From Takifugu bimaculatus (taxonomy: Eukaryota; Chordata; Actinopteri; Tetraodontiformes; Tetraodontidae): DNA of 64,000 nt. The first letter of the stretch is position 1. Each line of letters starts with the position of its first letter. Below are positions 60,601-64,000 of the stretch, in pieces. The notes beneath the pieces were generated by a model. That model made no database searches and was not told where the DNA came from. It saw nothing but the letters and a program-made list of their open reading frames with translations. The DNA lies in assembly GCA_004026145.2 (NCBI GenBank), contig CP034980.1, forward strand, positions 9,414,667 through 9,478,666, read 5' to 3'. Both the position numbers and the translations under genes were made by a program.

Positions 60601-63600
60601 ACCCATGTAGGGACGTGAGTTATCACTGGAAGCTTGTTCCTCTGCCAGAGCAGGCCATGCCAGGAACATGACTGATAACAGAGCTGGTTGAGCACGTCCG
60701 TGATGTGCTCAACCAGCTCGAGGTACAGCGAAATGGGCATGCATGGACATCCGTCATCTCCTCCCCTCCTTCAGCCTTCTCAATAATCAGGCGTCCTTTG
60801 ACATCCTCTGAGGGTGTAAACAGAACAGACAAAAATGCTCTGTTGCCAACATATTGCCTGCTCATGTCTTGTTTGGTTCAGTATCAACTTAGATAATGGT
60901 AATTTTAAAAAAACAAAAAACTCATGGATGTAGTAACCATGGAGGGAATGGGAGCAATTGCATAGTTGCTAAAGAGAGACTCATAACATTGAGTCATACA
61001 ATGTGGTATTTGGATGATTCTGTTTGTTCCCCGTGATATCAACCATACTCTCCTCTTAGGCGCCATGAAAATGAGCTGAGATCCTTCAGAGGAGCTGACT
61101 GTAGTCAAGACTGAAATGGAACAAACGGGTTAAGGGAAGTAATTTAGAGCAACCACATAAAACATGGACAAACAGAGAGTTTCCATAAATGGTAACTCTT
61201 AGATAATGACCCGTTTAATCAAGGGAAAGTTTGATGCACAACATGTAACTGCCGGTATTAAAGTAACCACAGAATCCCACTGAGCAACTATTTACTGATT
61301 TTTCTGTGCTTACAGAGGTACACATTTAAAAAAAGAATGTTAAATTATTGTTTTTAACTTATGAACAGTCTTACAAGTGGATGTGCTAACATGTTAAATT
61401 ATAGGCTTAATAGTTTTATTAGTGGAGGACAACTCTGAGCATCCGGTTGCATTCAGATGGGAAGAGTGTTGTCAGTAAATGGAGTAAAAGACAAAGACAG
61501 CATTTAAACAGTGTCGGCTTGAAACATCTAAATGTGAGGTTAAAATAAATTCTCTAAAGTCAACTAGGTAAATTAATACATGGACGAGATAAGCAATTAG
61601 GCATTGAAATGGTTTCTGATTGATTAAAATAGTGCCAGAAAATAACCACTGAAATTACAAAACTACTGAGGACAAACAGTGGGAGGCTGAAATACACAGA
61701 ATTTAAGAGATATGCAGCTGCAGCAACCTTTAAATATCCAGCCTGCAGCCAGAATTCTGTTGGAATGGCAATAAAGATACAAATGCTCATTATAAAACCC
61801 ACTTTTAAAGCTTTTTAGATGTCAAATGTAACTAACAAGATCTGCTGAAACCCCATTAAACGCAGACGAGTTGACATTTTATGCTGCATTAAATTGAGAG
61901 AAACTACCAGCGGCTGCTGTAAATAAATCTTCCGTCATTCTTCCGTCGGTCCTGCTTTTGTCTAATCAAAACAGGTCAGCAGATACAGCCAGTTTCCTGC
62001 GGGAATATTTTCATTTACTTTGTTTCAAGCTTCCCCGTGTCATAAAGATACGGCTTATCGTGGAGTGAATGTCAACACGAAACAGAATCCCCTTGCATGT
62101 GGTACAATGGTGTGATCTCTAATCAGTTCCAGCAAAACTCTCCCGGATCTGTTGGGGAATTACTGTTTTGAAGCTTTATTTATGAACCCAGCTGGGTAGA
62201 AACAATTTGAATGTCAGTGATTTGTTTAGAACAGTGAAATCGGAGCCACAGTGGCTGTGTGGAGGCTGATGTGTTGTGTGCACGCATACGTCCCAATCAA
62301 AAAGAGAATGAATGGGTGCATGTGTTATTTCTGCTGGGCTTCACATATTGAGCAGACAATCTATTCCAATTAAGGCGAGCTGTAGCCCTGGTGACTGCAG
62401 AGGGGGCCGTGCTCCACTGGATCAAATCACCCTTTGAAAACAACCAAGATTGGCTGATTGTGGCTGGAAGGGAACGTGAGGTCTTTCAGGAAAGAGCGAG
62501 GAAGTGGTGGTGTTCGCAGGCTGCTCCGGCTGAGCCCAAAGAGTTAGGAAGGACAACGGCTGAGGGTGGAGGCGGCCTGGGGGGAATGGAGGGGAGGAGG
62601 ATGGCTGCGCACGGAATGAGGAAGCAAATTAATTATGTGGCTGAGATTAATTAGGTGATGCTGAGGGAAATCTGTAATGTAAAACTTTACAGGGCTGCAC
62701 AGCTGACTCGACTAATGGTGCGTTTATGAAGTCTTAATAGAATCTCTGCCACGATGGAGAGGAACACAACAGGAGGAACGAAAATGGGAGTTAAGATCAG
62801 CTTAAACGATTGTTTGACTTAATTTGAAAGAAATAAAGAACTATAAAGTCTAATGGACAATTATTATTATAAGTGTGACATCACATGAACGTACTGCTGG
62901 GGAGCATAGCTACTCCTGAGATCCCTCCTATTATATGCTGTAGTCATGAAATAAGCTCCACCTGCTTTCTTATTCGGCTTGGTTCGATTTGACTTCTGTC
63001 GCTTATGTAAAAATAATTCTGGGTCACAATTCGCTGCCCTGTCACTATATCACATCCTCTGACTGGGATCGTGATACAGTGGCATCCAAATCCCAGATAT
63101 TTTCATTTTTAAGGTAGGAGGAAGTGCTTTTGCAACAACTATCTTTATCTTACCTCGATGGGAGGAAATCTTTCCGAGGGTTCAAGCATTGACTGATAAT
63201 GTTAATGCTTATATGTAAACTTAAAATCTTAAAAAACTTGAAAACCCGTGACATCACTGTTTTGAGGTGGAACCCCAGCCAGACAAGAACTTTGATTGTG
63301 AATGGAAAAAGGCCATTTTCCATTTTCCATCACGGGAATTACGTATATCAGCATCAGGTTCTGTTTTTGCTCCTGCTATTTTGTTGAGTTGAAAACATTT
63401 TGAAAGCAGGGATATCTGGACGGGGCGTGAATTTCTGAGCGATTCAACAGAAGGTCACTCTGACACCACCTGTTTCTTTCTTCAAAACAAGTAAGGAGAA
63501 GTGCTTTCCAAATGTGAGCACCTCCAGATGTGGCTGCACTCGAGGACCATCTGGATAGCAGAGCGTTCAAATCACACACCAACAGGCGGAACGTGTCAGC

Positions 63601-64000
63601 TCTGTTATTGCTGTATGTGCCAAGTGACGCAAGCGGCTGCCTGTTAATCTTGTAGCAGCAATAAGAATTCCACGAGCGCCACACCTCCACAATCTCCTTT
63701 TACCACTCATTCATCTCCTCCTGCAGATCTGCAGCCAAACCTGTTCTTGTGACAGCTGTTGATAGTCATACTCAACACGTACTCTTCATGGGGTGGAGGG
63801 AAAAAAAGTTAAAAACGCAGCCATGTGGTCATTCTAAATTCCTTCCCATCTTGACAATCACATTTACTTAGTAAGCAGAGAATGGAAATAAGCCAAGATG
63901 ACCTGCTCTGAGCTGTTTTTGCGTACGTTCAGATAGTTTGAATTTGGTAATTTCACTTGAACAATTTTCACTACAGGGCCGTGTATCATTGTCATTTACT
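57612..64000. other. Gene-free stretch to the right edge
   Basis: No exon or RNA gene could be supported. It holds AC-rich tracts at about 60406-60445 and 60543-60560 and a perfect hairpin at 60681-60719. A run with repeated AATTAAT-type words at 62626-62655 looks like a homeodomain-site cluster. Confidence 0.45.
60681..60719. repeat. Perfect 15-bp inverted repeat with 9-base loop
   Basis: GAGCTGGTTGAGCAC at 60681-60695 is exactly complementary to 60705-60719. The stem is too short for a typical microRNA precursor unless imperfect flanks extend it. It matches no microRNA I recognise. Confidence 0.9.

Overview
The window looks like teleost fish genomic DNA, probably from a percomorph. It has short introns with GT-AG borders, many microsatellites, a non-autonomous hAT transposon, and vertebrate-specific genes whose order partly matches human 4p13 and 4p16.1. 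Five coding genes and one microRNA gene can be supported. All but one of the coding genes are split into small exons, so most open frames longer than 60 codons in the window are not genes.

Left part (1-19.9 kb). A small open 3' end of an unidentified plus-strand gene may occupy the first 260 bases. At 9.2 kb the minus strand carries the 16-codon first coding exon of atp8a1 (a P4-ATPase phospholipid flippase) under a CpG-rich promoter; the rest of that gene should lie beyond the left edge. Head-to-head with it, 4.6 kb away, is a complete four-exon grxcr1 (hair-cell glutaredoxin-like protein). Between grxcr1 and slc30a9 lies a minus-strand hairpin whose 3' arm is identical to mature miR-103. 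A CpG-rich stretch with a perfect CRE palindrome sits just 5' of it. No pantothenate-kinase host exon is visible.

Middle part (19.9-41.4 kb). On the minus strand, slc30a9 (ZnT9, 17 coding exons, 574 aa) is followed by gsr (glutathione reductase, 12 coding exons, about 506 aa). Head-to-head with gsr is znf518b, a 762-aa zinc-finger protein in a single coding exon. It converges tail-to-tail with clnk, an SH2 adaptor on the minus strand with several microexons; its N-terminal exons were not found.

Right part (41.4-64 kb). No gene is recognisable in about 22 kb. It contains simple repeats, a 1,159-bp hAT element with intact 15-bp inverted ends, an 8-bp target duplication and a broken transposase remnant, a perfect 48-bp-arm fold-back repeat, a teleost SINE-like copy, and a separate perfect 15-bp hairpin.

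The coding genes do not form one pathway. Two of them (slc30a9 for zinc, gsr for glutathione) act wholly or partly in mitochondria. Gene order combines blocks that are separate in human (4p13, 8p12, 4p16.1), which points to lineage-specific rearrangement. Identifications rest on remembered family sequences and splice-phase bookkeeping, not on database searches.
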